7,131 nt of DNA from an uncultured Chloroflexota bacterium (GTDB lineage Bacteria; Chloroflexota; Anaerolineae; Aggregatilineales; Phototrophicaceae): contig CALMZT010000329.1 in assembly GCA_937870805.1 (NCBI GenBank), positions 1 to 7,131 on the forward strand, in the 5' to 3' direction. Under the pieces are notes generated by a model that searched no databases, was not told the DNA's origin, and saw nothing but the letters and a program-made list of their open reading frames with translations. This document shows positions 7,061 to 7,131 of the stretch, piece after piece. The position numbers and the translations under genes were made by a program. Position 1 is the stretch's first letter, and each line of letters opens with the position of its first letter.

Positions 7061-7131
7061 GCCGTGAGTGTGTGGTAAAAATAAGGGACTTCTGAGAACA
7101 ATGTTGAGAGGGCAATGAGGCGATGAGTGAA
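7061..7131 (+). other. Downstream tail, possible start of another gene
   Basis: After the TAA there is no terminator hairpin. GAGAGGG (7106-7112) lies 10 nt before an ATG at 7123, which reads ATG AGT GAA to the window edge. Two other ATGs here, at 7101 and 7115, meet a TGA within six codons. If the 7123 start is real, the gene would be co-transcribed with the histidine kinase and might be its response regulator, but three codons cannot show this. Confidence 0.3.

Overview
The window looks like a chromosomal segment from a bacterium of moderate GC content, about 54-57% by eye in the genes, with AT-richer spacers. The gene types are a Ser/Thr kinase fused to a STAND-like ATPase and TPRs, a cyclic-nucleotide-binding histidine kinase, and a secreted beta-helix/DUF11 surface protein. 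Together they recall Chloroflexota, with Cyanobacteria or Myxococcota as alternatives. This assignment is an inference from domain content, since no rRNA or other marker gene is present.

Layout: (1) Positions 1-2091, minus strand, hold the 5' part of a large exported protein that runs off the left edge. It has a GTG start, a signal peptide, a CTLRAAIQEAN motif, about 13 parallel beta-helix coils, a beta-sandwich-like linker domain and the first DUF11 repeat. (2) Positions 2092-2288 are a spacer with a near-consensus sigma-70 promoter (TCGACA, 17 bp, TATAAT) reading into gene 1. (3) Positions 2289-5639, minus strand, encode a 1116-residue cytosolic Ser/Thr protein kinase with a NACHT/AAA-type ATPase module and about eight C-terminal TPR-like repeats. 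(4) Positions 5640-5833 are an AT-rich divergent promoter region. (5) Positions 5834-7060, plus strand, encode a soluble histidine kinase with an N-terminal cyclic-nucleotide-binding domain; the best start is a TTG preceded by a strong Shine-Dalgarno. (6) Positions 7061-7131 hold a short tail and possibly the first three codons of another plus-strand gene.

The locus places two different phosphorylation systems back to back across one promoter region: a Ser/Thr kinase with a protein-interaction tail, and a second-messenger-gated His kinase. A surface protein lies downstream of the Ser/Thr kinase. All domain families are known. The arrangement is what deserves attention, and no functional link between the genes is shown by sequence alone. 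No RNA genes, CRISPR arrays, insertion sequences or transposon ends were seen.
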